Assembly: GCF_020176955.2 (NCBI RefSeq)
Contig: NZ_JAIUCZ020000001.1
Location: 992,001-1,056,000 of the forward strand
Origin: Nocardia sp. alder85J
Lineage (GTDB): Bacteria > Actinomycetota > Actinomycetes > Mycobacteriales > Mycobacteriaceae
Reading direction: 5' to 3'
DNA: 64,000 nucleotides
The position numbers were made by a program, and so were the translations under genes. The notes under the pieces were generated by a model, which was not told where the DNA came from, searched no databases, and saw nothing but the letters and a program-made list of their open reading frames with translations. Positions within the stretch are counted from its first letter, which is position 1. The number at the start of each line of letters is the position of its first letter. Below, in pieces: positions 1 through 8,459 of the stretch.

Positions 1-1
1 G

Positions 2-1777
2 ATGGACGCGTTGCCGCTGAACGCCAACGGCAAGGTCGATCGCGCGAAACTGCCGCTGCCGGCCGAGATCCGGGTGGAGCCGGGGGAGGAGTACGTCGCG
101 CCGCGGACGCCGGTGGAACAGCGACTGGCCGAGATCGTGGCGGCGGTGGTCGGCCTCGGCGAGGTCGGCGTCCACGACAACTTCTTCGAGATCGGCGGCG
201 ACTCCATCCTGGCGATCCAGGTGGTGGCGCGGGCCCAGGAGTCGAATCTGCGGCTGTCCCCGTACGACCTGTTCGAACGTCCGACGATCGCCGCGCTGGC
301 GGAGGTCGCGAGTTCGCAGCCGATGATCGACGCGGATCAGGGCGATGTGACCGGGCCGGTGCCGCTGGCTCCGGTGCAGCGTGCGTTCTGCCTGGCGCGG
401 CCGGACTCGCCGCAGCGCTGGAACACCGCGATGCTGTGGGAGCTGCCGGACCCGGTCGCGGCCGAGACGGTCCGCGCGGCCGCGGAGCGGCTGCTCGCTC
501 ACCACGACGGACTGCGGCAGCGGTTCCTGCTCGCGGGGGAGCGGACCCGGGTCCGGATCGCACAGCGTGGCGACCGGACTCCGTTCACGGTGCACGACCT
601 GAGCGAATTCGACGATGCCGCACAGGATCTGCGGATGGCCGAACTGACCGGGGAACTGCGGTCCGAGCTGGATCTGGCGGTCGGGCCGATGCTGCGCATC
701 GGGTTGTTCCGGCTCGGCCGGCGGCCCGACCGGTTGCTGCTGATCGTGCATCGGCTGGTCGCCGATGCGACCTCGCTGCGGATCCTGCGCGGTGACCTGG
801 CCATGCTGCTGGCCGCCGGTGCGGACGCGGCGCTGCCGGCCAAGTCGACCTCCTGGCAGTCGTGGATCCGGCGGCTGGTCGCGCACACCGGCAGCGACCA
901 GATCCAGGGGCAGCGCGCGTACTGGACGGAAGTGGTGACCGCACCGGCGGGTGTGCTGCCGCTGGACCTTCCCGCCGATGCGGGTCCGGCGCCGGCACCC
1001 GGTGCCGGAGACGGTCACGCCAGGCCCGAACACGTTGCGGCGGAGTTCGATACGGTGGGCAGTGGCAGTCGCACCGTGGATACCGGTGGCACGGTGAGCG
1101 TGTCGGTGGCGGCCGGGCCGTTGCGGGCCGCGTGCGAGGCGCTCGCCGCTCGCGCCGACGAACTGCTGCTGACCGCGCTGGGCCGGACCCTGTCCGGCTG
1201 GACCGGTGCGGACCGGCACCTGGTCGACCTCGAGAATCACGAGCGCGCCACCGTTTTCGACGATGTCGACCTGGGCCGCACGATCGGCCTGCTGTCCTCG
1301 ACGCATCCCGTCGCGCTCACCGGCACACCGGACGCCGCGCCGGAGACGACGCTGAAACAGGTCAAGGAGGCGCTGCGCGCGGTGCCGACGGCGGGCCTCG
1401 GCTGGCAGTTGCTGCGCCGCGACGGCGCCGTGCCGGCGCCGGTGGTCGAGTTCGGATTCGATTTCCTCGAGGAGACCGCCGCCGCGAAAGGTACTGCGGT
1501 GCTGCCGGTTCCGGACGAGTCGGGGCTGTCGGTGTATCGGCCGTACCCGATGGCGGTGCAGGCGGTACTGAGCGGGGACGAGCTGGTCGTGCGCTGGCAC
1601 TACGACCAGCGCCGCTGCCGCCGGGAGACTGTCGAGGAACTCGCCGAGCGGCATCTCGCCGAACTGCGCGCGCTGATCGATCTGCGCGACGGCCCGGCCG
1701 CGGCCCGCACGCCGTCCGACTTCCCGCTGGCCCGGGTGGATCAGCGTCAGCTCGACAATCTGCTCGGCCGGTTCTAG
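2..1777 (+). CDS. NRPS, C-terminal part: A-domain tail, PCP, degenerate epimerase-like domain
   Basis: The reading frame is open to the left edge, so only the end of a larger synthetase is present. It opens with an A10 motif (NANGKVDRAKL). A PCP follows with the 4'-phosphopantetheine site in EIGGDS (Ser codon about 203-205). The last 450 or so residues look like an epimerisation domain: the STSWQSW segment, ENHERA in place of EGHGRE, a DLGRTIGLLSS segment, and VKEALRAVPTAGLGW. The catalytic HHxxxDG is changed to HRLVADA (about 749-769), so the general-base His is lost and epimerase activity is doubtful. No TE follows. The luciferase-like monooxygenase gene starts 10 bases downstream, so the two are probably co-transcribed. 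The A-domain specificity pocket lies outside the window. Confidence 0.93.
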   Translation: MDALPLNANGKVDRAKLPLPAEIRVEPGEEYVAPRTPVEQRLAEIVAAVVGLGEVGVHDNFFEIGGDSILAIQVVARAQESNLRLSPYDLFERPTIAALAEVASSQPMIDADQGDVTGPVPLAPVQRAFCLARPDSPQRWNTAMLWELPDPVAAETVRAAAERLLAHHDGLRQRFLLAGERTRVRIAQRGDRTPFTVHDLSEFDDAAQDLRMAELTGELRSELDLAVGPMLRIGLFRLGRRPDRLLLIVHRLVADATSLRILRGDLAMLLAAGADAALPAKSTSWQSWIRRLVAHTGSDQIQGQRAYWTEVVTAPAGVLPLDLPADAGPAPAPGAGDGHARPEHVAAEFDTVGSGSRTVDTGGTVSVSVAAGPLRAACEALAARADELLLTALGRTLSGWTGADRHLVDLENHERATVFDDVDLGRTIGLLSSTHPVALTGTPDAAPETTLKQVKEALRAVPTAGLGWQLLRRDGAVPAPVVEFGFDFLEETAAAKGTAVLPVPDESGLSVYRPYPMAVQAVLSGDELVVRWHYDQRRCRRETVEELAERHLAELRALIDLRDGPAAARTPSDFPLARVDQRQLDNLLGRF

Positions 1778-1787
1778 GGAGATCGCC

Positions 1788-2816
1788 GTGGAGTTCAGCC
1801 TGTTCTTCTTCGCCGACAACGCCTCCGGCGGCGACAACTACCGGCTGCTGCTGGAGAGCGCGCGGTTCGCCGACGCGCACGGGTTGTCGGCGGTGTGGAC
1901 TCCCGAACGGCATTTCCACGCCTTCGGCGGCCGCTATCCGAATCCGGCGGTCACCGGCGCCGCGGTGGCGGCGGTCACCGAGCGGATCGCCGTCCGCGCC
2001 GGCAGTGTCGTTGCGCCGCTGCATCATCCGCTGCGGATCGCCGAGGAATGGTCGGTGGTGGACAATCTGTCCGGCGGCCGGGCCGGGCTGTCGTTCGCCT
2101 CGGGCTGGCACGCCGCCGATTTCGTGCTGCGGCCGGAGAACTACGCCGACCGCAAGGCGCTGACGGCGGAGACGGTCGGCACCGTCCGGCGGCTGTGGCG
2201 TGGCGAGGAGGTCGAATTCACCGACGGCGCAGGGGAACTGCGGCCGACCCGGATCTTCCCGGCGCCGGTGCAGCCCGAACTGCCGGTGTGGCTCACCAGC
2301 GCCGGATCGCCGGAGACCTTCCGGGCCGCCGGCGGTCTGCGCACGGGACTGCTCACCCATCTGCTCGGCCAGGATCCGGTCGCGCTCGCCACGAACATCG
2401 CCGCCTACCGGCAGGCGCTGCCCGACGGCGAGCGCGGGCAGGTGGCACTGATGCTGCACACCATGCTCGGTCCGGACCGCGACCGGATCCGCGACCAGGT
2501 CCGCGAACCGTTCGGTGACTATCTGCGCAGCTCCGCCGATCTGATCCTGCGCGCCGCGGCCACGCTGCTGCCACCGGACGTCGACATCACCAAACTGCCG
2601 CAGCGCGACCGGGACTTCCTGATCCGGCACGCCTTCGAGCGGTACTTCAGCACCGCGGGCCTGTTCGGCACCGTCGAGGACGCGGTGGTGACCGTCGAGG
2701 CGTTGCGCGCGATCGGGGTCGACGAGATCGCCTGCCTCATCGATTTCGGCGTGCCGCACGACGAGGTCCTGGACTCGCTGAAATATCTGGTGGCACTGCG
2801 CGATCGGGTTGCCTGA
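1788..2816 (+). CDS. Luciferase-like FMN-dependent monooxygenase, MupA/Atu3671 type
   Basis: A 342-residue TIM-barrel flavin monooxygenase of the bacterial luciferase superfamily. The start MEFSLFFFADNAS, then VWTPERHFHAFGG, and SGWHAADFVLRPENY are the signature of the MupA/Atu3671 subgroup, which occurs as domains inside NRPS/PKS proteins or as free proteins encoded beside them. These enzymes use reduced FMN and O2; the substrate here is unknown. The GTG start lies 10 bases after the NRPS stop and has a purine-rich ribosome site (GGGAG). The gene is probably translated with the NRPS and acts on its carrier-bound or released intermediate. The stop is 4 bases from the stop of the convergent small gene. 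Confidence 0.88.
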   Translation: MEFSLFFFADNASGGDNYRLLLESARFADAHGLSAVWTPERHFHAFGGRYPNPAVTGAAVAAVTERIAVRAGSVVAPLHHPLRIAEEWSVVDNLSGGRAGLSFASGWHAADFVLRPENYADRKALTAETVGTVRRLWRGEEVEFTDGAGELRPTRIFPAPVQPELPVWLTSAGSPETFRAAGGLRTGLLTHLLGQDPVALATNIAAYRQALPDGERGQVALMLHTMLGPDRDRIRDQVREPFGDYLRSSADLILRAAATLLPPDVDITKLPQRDRDFLIRHAFERYFSTAGLFGTVEDAVVTVEALRAIGVDEIACLIDFGVPHDEVLDSLKYLVALRDRVA

Positions 2817-2820
2817 CCGA

Positions 2821-3204
2821 TCAGGCGACGGTCACCTGGATATCGGTCGTCCCCTTGTTCTCGATCTCGAAGTGATCGCCGGGATCGGTGCCGCCGAGAT
2901 CGAAGACCCGCGTCCCGTTCCACACTCCCGCCATCCCGAATTGCGGCGGATAACTCCACACGGTGGTGTTGTACCAGTCGACGAGGATCACGGTCTTCCC
3001 GGTCACCTCGCGCTGGTGCAGGTCCTTCAGGTTCGTGCTGGGCCGGGGCGTGCCGAATCGCAGTTCCACCAGGAAATTCGGCGTCGCAGTGCCGCCACCC
3101 GGCTGTACGACGACGGTCGCGGTCGGCGCCGCCTGATTACCCCCTTGCTGAACGCCCGGCAACCTGCCCTTGAACACTCCGTTGGGCGCCACGGTGATCG
3201 GCAT
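2821..3204 (-). CDS. Small hypothetical protein within the cluster
   Basis: A 127-residue protein (MPITVAPNGVF...) with no family I recognise. It has no signal peptide or membrane helix. It is rich in beta-branched and Gly/Pro residues, which suggests a compact beta fold. The start is set at 3204 because an AAAGGAAA ribosome site lies just upstream; a longer form from 3276 would begin with an atypical Cys/Asn-rich stretch. The 220 bases upstream (3205-3424) are more AT-rich than the surroundings and probably hold its own promoter. It lies between the monooxygenase and a P450 gene, so it belongs physically to the cluster, but no role can be assigned. Confidence 0.7.
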   Translation of the reverse strand: MPITVAPNGVFKGRLPGVQQGGNQAAPTATVVVQPGGGTATPNFLVELRFGTPRPSTNLKDLHQREVTGKTVILVDWYNTTVWSYPPQFGMAGVWNGTRVFDLGGTDPGDHFEIENKGTTDIQVTVA

Positions 3205-3424
3205 GATGATTTCCTTTCGAACAGGCCGGTAGGAATTTTTGGCGACGCAATTGCACTGCGCCGCAGCAGTATTCATTACAACAGCAATTTCACCGGCACG
3301 GCGGCGAATCGGAAATCGAACATGCCCCGGCCGGAACGAACACGAGAATCGGCCCCGCGAAAACGAACCGGTCGCACCCGGAACGATTTTCGCGAGGCCG
3401 ATGCACGCCGTGCGCCGGCGCGGC

Positions 3425-4657
3425 TCAGCCCACCTCGAGCCGCCGCGGCCGGAAGACCACCTCGCTGGGCAGGGAGGCGAAGCCGCGCTGATGCGGGGAG
3501 TGCACCCGGCGGATGCCGCCCATGTCGATCTCGTAGGAGGAGACCAGCGATCCCATCTCCTCCAGCGCGATGCGCATCTCCAGCCGCGCGAGCGCGGAGC
3601 CGAGGCAGTGGTGCGGGCCGTGGCCGAAGCTGATCAGATCGCTGGTGTCGCGGTCGAGGTCGAACACCTCGGGATCGTCGAAGACCCGCTCGTCGTGATT
3701 GCCGGACGCGGGCAGGATCGCCACCCGCGCACCCTGTTTCAGCTCGATACCGTGCAGTACGGTGTCGGTGGTGACCGCGCGCGCGGTCATCTGGCTGGCC
3801 GAGTCGTAGCGCAGGGTTTCCTGCGTCCAGTCGCCGGCCCGGCCGTGCAGACCCGCGCGCTGCACCTCCGGCAGCCGCGCGCCGTGATACCACGCGTTGC
3901 CGATGGTCTTGCCGGTGGATTCGTTGCCGGCGCTGATCACGAGGAACAGGAACGCCACGATCTGGGTGTCGGTGTGCCTGACCCCGTGCACCTCGGCCTG
4001 CAACATCAGCGAGGTCAGGTCGTCGCCGGGCCGCCGGCGCAACTCCCGCACCAGGCCGACGAAGTAGTCCGCCAGGCGCAGCGCCGCCGCCACCGCGTTG
4101 GGGCCGCGCTCCTCCGAGCCGTCCTCGCGCTGGTTGAGCTGATCGGTGTCGGCGCGGATCTGGTCCCAGTCCTCCGCCGGTACGCCGAGCATCTCGCACA
4201 CCACGTCGTTGGGCAGGCCCGCGGCGTAGTCGGCGGCGAAGTCGAACCGGTTCTGGCCGCGCAGCGGTTCCAGCCGGTCCCGGGCCAGTTCGCGGATCCG
4301 CTGCTCCAGGCCCGCCACCTTGCGCGGCCCGAACGCGGCGCCGACCGGACCGCGGTACACGGTGTGGTCGGGTGGGTCCATGGCCAGGAAGAAGCTCGTC
4401 TTCACCGCGTGCGGACCCCAGAGCTCCTGCTCCAGCGAGATGCCGTTGGTGTTCGAGAACAACTTCGGATTGCGCAGCGCCGCAACGATATCGGCGTGCC
4501 GGGACAGTGCGTAGAAATCGCGCCGCTCATTGTAGTACAGCGGTGCGTGCGCGCGCATCCAGGCGTAGGTGGGATACGGGTCCTCGTGGATGCGGTAGTC
4601 GAACGGGTCGTATCCGCGCGCTGCCACGTCCGAGTCGGGGACGACGGGTGTGCCCAT
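3425..4657 (-). CDS. Cytochrome P450, likely amino acid or peptide tailoring
   Basis: A 410-residue soluble bacterial P450. The I-helix oxygen-binding segment reads SAGNESTGK, the K-helix ExxR is ETLR, and the haem loop is FGHGPHHCLG with Cys about 351. The substrate is unknown. It starts 18 bases after the stop of the MppP-like gene on the same strand, so the two form a bicistron that probably processes the arginine-derived building block or the finished peptide. The ATG start fits family length. It has no membrane anchor and needs a ferredoxin/reductase pair, which is not encoded nearby. Confidence 0.92.
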   Translation of the reverse strand: MGTPVVPDSDVAARGYDPFDYRIHEDPYPTYAWMRAHAPLYYNERRDFYALSRHADIVAALRNPKLFSNTNGISLEQELWGPHAVKTSFFLAMDPPDHTVYRGPVGAAFGPRKVAGLEQRIRELARDRLEPLRGQNRFDFAADYAAGLPNDVVCEMLGVPAEDWDQIRADTDQLNQREDGSEERGPNAVAAALRLADYFVGLVRELRRRPGDDLTSLMLQAEVHGVRHTDTQIVAFLFLVISAGNESTGKTIGNAWYHGARLPEVQRAGLHGRAGDWTQETLRYDSASQMTARAVTTDTVLHGIELKQGARVAILPASGNHDERVFDDPEVFDLDRDTSDLISFGHGPHHCLGSALARLEMRIALEEMGSLVSSYEIDMGGIRRVHSPHQRGFASLPSEVVFRPRRLEVG

Positions 4658-4675
4658 GGGATTCTCCGAACCGGT

Positions 4676-5806
4676 TCAGGCGACCACACGCAGGTCGCGG
4701 TACGACGCGGCCAGTGCCGCGGCCCCGGCCTCGATCACGTCGAAGGGCCGGGCCAGCGACAGCCGGATGAACCGCAGGCCCTCGTCGGGAGCGGCCCAGT
4801 GGAACGGTGCGCACGGCAGGACGTGCACGCCGCGGGTCAGGATGTCCTTGTAGAGCAGCGACGAGTCGGGGCCGTCCTCGGGCAGCGCGATGCGGGCCAC
4901 GCTGATCTCCGAACGCGGGTCGGCCAGCCGCAGCCCCACCGGTTCGATCGCCTCCCGGACCGTTGCCCGGTTGCGCTGCACCAGATCCCGGGCCCGCTCG
5001 TAGCCGCCGGCGATCCAGTCGGCGGCCAGCGCGGTGACCAGTTGCAGCACGACCGGCGACGCGGCGAGCAGGGATTCGGAGAAGGCCCGCTCGATCGGCA
5101 GCCGGTTCCGCTCGCTGTAGGCCAGCATGCCGATCTTGAGTTCGTGCACCGGCCACAGCTTTCCGGTGTCCTCGATGGTGATCCACTCGGCGCCCGCGGC
5201 ATCCAGGATCGCGTAACTGTCGTACTGGGCCGCGCGGACCTGACCGCGGAAGCTGGCGTCGATGATGACGATCTGCCCGTGCCGGGCCGCGTGCGCGGCC
5301 AGCGATCGCAGATGCGCCTCGGGAGTGATCAGGCCGGTCGGGTTGTTCGGATGGGTCACCACGATCGCGCGCACCGGTGGCAGCGGCCAATCCTGGTGCA
5401 GCAGCTGCTCTTCCGACATCGGCTGCAACACCAGGCCGCGGGTGGCGAACAGGTCCGCGATGTTGTCGAAGGTCGGGTGCAGGATCGCGATCCGCGCGCC
5501 GTGCGGCAACGCGCGCGCCACGATGTCGGTGGCCAGGGTGGAGGAGTAGCAGCTCAGGATGCGGCCGGTGCCGACCGGCGCGCTGTGCTGGCCGATCGCG
5601 GCGAGGAAGGCGGCGTGCGCCTCCCGCTCGATGTCCCGGAACGGCCGGCGCGTCGCCGTGGCGAACATGCCGGGAAGCTCCGCGACGATGCCGGCCTGTT
5701 GCGCGGACAGGCCGAGTCTGGCGTGTCCGTCGGTGAGGTTGAGGCCCGCGCCCGGATCGGTCAGCGCGTCGACCTCCATGATGGTCAGATTGGGAAGTTC
5801 GGTCAT
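4676..5806 (-). CDS. PLP-dependent L-arginine oxidase/hydroxylase, MppP-like
   Basis: A 376-residue fold-type I PLP enzyme. Several stretches match what I recall of MppP from enduracididine biosynthesis: NLTDGHAR near residue 23, LSCYSS, HPTFDNIADL, HPNNPTG, ASFRG and IEDTGKLWP. The Schiff-base lysine is K216, with D183 and N155 as pyridine and O3' contacts. MppP turns L-Arg plus O2 into 4-hydroxy-2-ketoarginine and a 2-ketoarginine shunt product; that chemistry is known for the family and inferred here. The start MTELPNLTI at 5806 matches the MppP N-terminus. It forms a bicistron with the P450 and diverges from the VioC-like hydroxylase. A capreomycidine-synthase (VioD) role is less likely given the MppP-specific motifs. 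Confidence 0.85.
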   Translation of the reverse strand: MTELPNLTIMEVDALTDPGAGLNLTDGHARLGLSAQQAGIVAELPGMFATATRRPFRDIEREAHAAFLAAIGQHSAPVGTGRILSCYSSTLATDIVARALPHGARIAILHPTFDNIADLFATRGLVLQPMSEEQLLHQDWPLPPVRAIVVTHPNNPTGLITPEAHLRSLAAHAARHGQIVIIDASFRGQVRAAQYDSYAILDAAGAEWITIEDTGKLWPVHELKIGMLAYSERNRLPIERAFSESLLAASPVVLQLVTALAADWIAGGYERARDLVQRNRATVREAIEPVGLRLADPRSEISVARIALPEDGPDSSLLYKDILTRGVHVLPCAPFHWAAPDEGLRFIRLSLARPFDVIEAGAAALAASYRDLRVVA

Positions 5807-5912
5807 GAGAACACGTCCCTCGTACGTTGCCTGCCTACAGCTGGGCGGCCCGGTGGCGGGCATGGAGAGCCCGCCTGCCTGGAACGGTAGGCGGAGCCCC
5901 GGCCGGGCACTT

Positions 5913-5930
5913 GTCCCTTCTATCGGGGAC
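5913..5930 (+). promoter_or_regulatory. Cluster dyad motif, copy 1 (GTCCC-N8-GGGAC)
   Basis: GTCCCTTCTATCGGGGAC is a perfect 5-base dyad with an 8-base centre. It lies in the 185-base divergent region between the MppP-like gene (start 5806) and the VioC-like gene (start 5992). It is one of eight similar sites in the cluster. It could be an operator or a promoter element serving both directions. Confidence 0.55.
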
Positions 5931-5991
5931 CGATGCAGGTGTGGCCCGCGCTCGTATGCTCCGGATGTTCCCGGGTGAAAGGAGCGAGAGC

Positions 5992-7020
5992 GTGCATCAT
6001 CTGGCACTGACACCGGACGACAACGAGGCGGTGCTCGCCGTCGTCGCCGCGTCGGCCGCCGCCTACGAGCGGATCGAGGATCCCGAATTGATCCGGCGGG
6101 CACCGGTATTGGCTCGCGCGCTGCCGGAGCACATCCTGGAATTCCTGGAGCGGTTCCGGGTCGGCGAACCGTCGGCGCTGTGCCTGATCTCCGGCCTGGA
6201 CATCGATCAGCAGCGGCTGGGCCCGACGCCGCGGCACTGGCACGACGTCGGCGAACAGCGTTCGCCGGTCTTCGCGCAGGAGATCTTCTTCCTGCTGTGC
6301 GCGTCGGTGCTCGGCGACGTGTTCGGCTGGTCGACCCAGCAGGCCGGTCGCATCATGCACGACGTGCTGCCGATCAAGGGGCACGAGAACTACGAAATCG
6401 GTTCCAACAGTGTGCAACACCTGTCCTGGCACACCGAGGACTCGTTCCATCCCTGCCGTGGCGACTACGTGGCGCTGATGTGCCTGAAGAATCCGGACGA
6501 GGTGGCGACCACGGTGTGCGACGCCGCGGATCTGGACTGGTCGGCGCTGGATGTGGACGCGTTGTTCGAGCCGGAATTCACCCAGATGCCGGACAATTCG
6601 CATCTGCCGTCGATGGACGGCCCCAGCGGGGACGCGACCGTGGACCGGCTGCGGACGCGCAGTTTCGACCTGATCCGGTCCTGGAACGACCGGCCGGTCA
6701 AGCGGCCGATCCTGTCCGGCGCGCGGGACGACCCGTACATGGCGCTGGACCCGTACCACATGAAGCTGGACGGCTGGCCCGAGCGGTCGTTGCAGGCGTT
6801 CGAGGCGTTGTGCGCGCAGATCGAGGGGAATCTGCGCAACGTGCGCCTGCGGCCGGGGGACACGGTCTTCATCGACAACTTCCGGGCGGTGCACGGCCGC
6901 AGGTCGTTCCGGCCCCGCTACGACGGTTCCGACCGATGGCTCAAGCGCCTCAACGTGACTCGCAATCTGCGCGGGTCGCGCGGGTGGCGGCGGGCCCCCG
7001 ACGACCGCGTCATCTACTGA
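5992..7020 (+). CDS. Fe(II)/2-oxoglutarate-dependent arginine-type beta-hydroxylase, VioC/MppO-like
   Basis: A 342-residue non-haem iron oxygenase of the clavaminate synthase/VioC/OrfP group. The iron ligands are H147 and E149 (SWHTED) and H301 (RAVHGRR). 2-Oxoglutarate-binding R315 and R319 lie in DGSDRWLKR, at the same spacing from the distal His as in VioC. VioC and OrfP hydroxylate free L-Arg at C3; MppO does so on enduracididine. With the MppP-like oxidase next door, the substrate is probably Arg, 4-hydroxyarginine or enduracididine. The GTG at 5992 is chosen because AAAGGAG precedes it. The gene is followed by two exporters on the same strand. Confidence 0.88.
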   Translation: MHHLALTPDDNEAVLAVVAASAAAYERIEDPELIRRAPVLARALPEHILEFLERFRVGEPSALCLISGLDIDQQRLGPTPRHWHDVGEQRSPVFAQEIFFLLCASVLGDVFGWSTQQAGRIMHDVLPIKGHENYEIGSNSVQHLSWHTEDSFHPCRGDYVALMCLKNPDEVATTVCDAADLDWSALDVDALFEPEFTQMPDNSHLPSMDGPSGDATVDRLRTRSFDLIRSWNDRPVKRPILSGARDDPYMALDPYHMKLDGWPERSLQAFEALCAQIEGNLRNVRLRPGDTVFIDNFRAVHGRRSFRPRYDGSDRWLKRLNVTRNLRGSRGWRRAPDDRVIY

Positions 7021-7022
7021 CT

Positions 7023-7040
7023 GTCCTGTAAATCGGGGAG
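7023..7040 (+). promoter_or_regulatory. Cluster dyad motif, copy 2 (GTCCT-N8-GGGAG)
   Basis: GTCCTGTAAATCGGGGAG lies just after the VioC-like stop and about 62 bases before the first MFS start. It shares the AATCGGGGA core with other copies, although the dyad itself is imperfect. It may serve the exporter pair. Confidence 0.45.
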
Positions 7041-7102
7041 GCGCGGGCGGCCGCGCGCGCGACCATCATGAAGCCGACGGCGCCGGACCGAGAGGAGCGA
7101 CC

Positions 7103-8449
7103 ATGAGCACGGTCGACACCGAGCCCGCGGTGCTGCCGCACGGGGTTCGCACATTCGCGATCCTGTCGATCGGGCAGTTCGCCGCGATCTGCGGGGTCAC
7201 GCTGCTGAACTTCGCGGCGGCCTTCTCGGTCTACCGGACGTATTCGCTACTGGTACTGGGGATCATCTACGCGATGCCGTTCGTGATCCTGGTGCTGGCC
7301 TCGCCGCTGACCGGTGCGCTGGTGGACCGCTGGGGGACCCGGCGCGCCCTGCTGGTCAGCAATGCCGGCGGGCTGGCGCTGGTGGCGACGCTGGTGCTGC
7401 TGCCGATCGAGCACACCGTCCCCGCCTGGCACGGGCTGATCATCATCGTCAGCGTGCCACTGCTGAAGGCGCTGCTGCTGCCGGCCTACGAGGCGTCCGT
7501 GCCGTTCCTGGTGCCCAAGCGACACATCGGCCGCGCCAACGGAATGCGGATGTTCATGAACGGATTCGGCGCCGCGCTGGGCCCGATCGCCGCCGGACCG
7601 GCGCTGGACGCCGTCGGGATGACCGGCGTCGGCCTGATCGCGGCGGCGACGGTCGGTCTCGGCCTGGCCACCGTCTGGTTCGCGACGATTCCCGCCGCGC
7701 CGCAACCGGATTCGACCGGATCCGGGCCGGCCGCGCTGTTCGCCGAATTCCGGGTCGCCTGGGATCGGGTGCGGGCCCGGGGCGGACTGGTCGACCTGCT
7801 GGCCTTCTTCGCGGTGGTGAGTTTCGGCATCGGCTTCGTCGAGGTACTGCTGCCGCGGCTGGTGGTCGGCTTCGGCACCTCCGCCGAACTGCGGGCCGTG
7901 CTCCTGGTCGCCACCGCCGGGATGCTCATCAGCGGTGTGGCCGTGACGATCTGGGGCGGGCCGCGCCGCCGGGTCCGGGGCCTGTTCGAGTTCTCGCTGC
8001 TGCTGGCGGCGGCGATGGTCGTCGGCTCGGTGCGGCCGGATGTCGCCTTGATCGCGGTGGCCGCCTTCGTCTTCCTGTCCTGTACCTCGGTCATCCTCGG
8101 CAATGTGCAGACCCTGCTGAATGTGAAGGTGGAACCGGAGTTCCAGGGCCGGGTGATGGGGCTGAAGAACGCCGTCTACGGCGTGGCGCTGATGGCCGGT
8201 AACACGCTGGCCGGCTTCGGTGGTGGCGTGTTCGATCCGCTGGTCGGTCACGACCGGGTGAACTCCGGTGCGCTGACGCCGCTGATCGGCGGCGGCCCGG
8301 CCCGGGGTTTCGCGCTGGTGCTGATGGTGACCGGAATCCTGGTCGCGCTCTTCGTGATCGCCGCCTACCGCTCCCGGCGGCTGCGCACGCTGGAGGCGGA
8401 TCTCCCGGATGTCACCCCCGAGGATCTCGCCGCGCGGCCCGAACGCTGA
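7103..8449 (+). CDS. MFS transporter, probable product exporter (first of tandem pair)
   Basis: A 448-residue integral membrane protein with about 12 predicted helices. It resembles the enterobactin-exporter-like MFS_3 group: a DRWGTRRALL loop between helices 2 and 3, and an IGRANGM motif after helix 4. Such proteins often sit in NRPS clusters and export the product by proton antiport. The ATG is preceded by GAGAGGAG. It is followed after 10 bases by a paralogue with the same loop motifs, so the pair arose by tandem duplication. The two may act as separate pumps or as a heterodimer. Whether they export the peptide or give self-resistance is inference from context. Confidence 0.88.
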   Translation: MSTVDTEPAVLPHGVRTFAILSIGQFAAICGVTLLNFAAAFSVYRTYSLLVLGIIYAMPFVILVLASPLTGALVDRWGTRRALLVSNAGGLALVATLVLLPIEHTVPAWHGLIIIVSVPLLKALLLPAYEASVPFLVPKRHIGRANGMRMFMNGFGAALGPIAAGPALDAVGMTGVGLIAAATVGLGLATVWFATIPAAPQPDSTGSGPAALFAEFRVAWDRVRARGGLVDLLAFFAVVSFGIGFVEVLLPRLVVGFGTSAELRAVLLVATAGMLISGVAVTIWGGPRRRVRGLFEFSLLLAAAMVVGSVRPDVALIAVAAFVFLSCTSVILGNVQTLLNVKVEPEFQGRVMGLKNAVYGVALMAGNTLAGFGGGVFDPLVGHDRVNSGALTPLIGGGPARGFALVLMVTGILVALFVIAAYRSRRLRTLEADLPDVTPEDLAARPER

Positions 8450-8459
8450 GGAGTTCGCC

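Noticed and set aside
4676..5806. VioD-type capreomycidine synthase
   Set aside because: The NLTDGHAR, LSCYSS, HPTFDNIADL and EDTGKLWP segments fit MppP better, and no full viomycin-type gene set is present.
3239..5890. 883-codon open frame on the plus strand
   Set aside because: It runs antisense to the P450 and MppP-like genes, both of which have intact catalytic motifs. The composition is His/Arg/Val-rich antisense of GC-rich coding sequence with no domain.
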